This document shows positions 13,825 to 13,829 of a stretch of 13,829 nucleotides of DNA, piece after piece (the stretch's first letter is position 1; each line of letters opens with the position of its first letter). The stretch is from Pontiellaceae bacterium (GTDB lineage: Bacteria > Verrucomicrobiota > Kiritimatiellia > Kiritimatiellales > Tichowtungiaceae). The translations under genes and the position numbers were made by a program. The notes under the pieces are model-generated. The model had not been told where the DNA came from, ran no database searches, and worked only from the letters and a program-made list of their open reading frames with translations. The DNA lies in NCBI GenBank assembly GCA_029934215.1, contig JAOZMR010000007.1, positions 10,420-24,248 on the forward strand, written 5' to 3'.

Positions 13825-13829
13825 CCCCT

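Larger units (their letters stand above)
13363..13829. other. Gene-free intergenic region rich in palindromes
   Basis: I see no credible gene in this stretch of about 470 nt. Short open frames here have no recognisable motif, no ribosome site, and are built from the repeats themselves. It holds four copies (two exact, two imperfect) of the dispersed TTCCANNCATTGGAAA motif, a double hairpin (13503-13552), a bulged hairpin with a TTCCA loop (13711-13730) and a 9-bp hairpin at the right edge. The exbB promoter must lie near 13380-13450, but I found no convincing -35/-10 pair. Confidence 0.7.

Noticed and set aside
13750..13829. tRNA or rRNA gene at the right edge
   Set aside because: Only one hairpin is visible and no cloverleaf or conserved TPsiC/anticodon arms could be built.

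Overview
The window is chromosomal DNA from a motile, Gram-negative-type bacterium. A long flagellar basal-body/export operon fills the left half on the minus strand. A TonB/ExbD/ExbB-type energy-transduction operon on the right implies an outer membrane. Gene order flgB-flgC-fliE-fliF-fliG-fliH-fliI-fliJ-(YlxF/MotE-like)-fliK matches the fla/che order known from Bacillus and several deep-branching phyla rather than the enterobacterial one. A mevalonate-pathway decarboxylase and dispersed TTCCANNCATTGGAAA palindromes make me think of the PVC group, perhaps Kiritimatiellota. That assignment is an impression and was not tested.

Layout. 1-7402 (minus): ten flagellar genes, tightly coupled by ATGA-type overlaps or gaps of about 10-16 nt. 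They read from flgB (right) to fliK (left), and fliK runs off the left edge. A good sigma-54-like promoter (7415-7430) sits just upstream of flgB. 7479-8459 (minus): mvaD, diphosphomevalonate decarboxylase, immediately upstream of the flagellar operon. 8460-8661: divergent intergenic region with a sigma-70-like promoter for ppdK. 8662-11433 (plus): ppdK, pyruvate phosphate dikinase, ending at a perfect hairpin terminator (11451-11482) that can also serve the convergent tonB operon. 11554-13362 (minus): exbB/tolQ-like, exbD/tolR-like and tonB/tolA-like genes, translationally coupled. 13363-13829: about 470 nt without a credible gene, rich in palindromes and hairpins.

How the genes work together. 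FliF and FliE form the MS ring and its junction to the rod. FlgB and FlgC are proximal rod proteins. FliG is the rotor switch protein. FliH, FliI and FliJ form the export ATPase complex. The YlxF/MotE-like protein and FliK complete the set, FliK controlling hook length. ExbB/ExbD/TonB harvest proton-motive force for outer-membrane work. PPDK interconverts PEP and pyruvate, and MvaD makes isopentenyl diphosphate.

I found no defence, CRISPR, phage or transposase genes and no obvious new multi-gene system. The features most worth a second look are: a near-identical tandem duplication of the FliK hook-length (Flg_hook) domain; a dispersed, consistently oriented palindromic DNA motif that also lies inside mvaD in two different reading frames; a FliG whose FliM-binding EHPQ-R motif is not conserved; and a sigma-54-like promoter placed so close to flgB that the transcript would be nearly leaderless.
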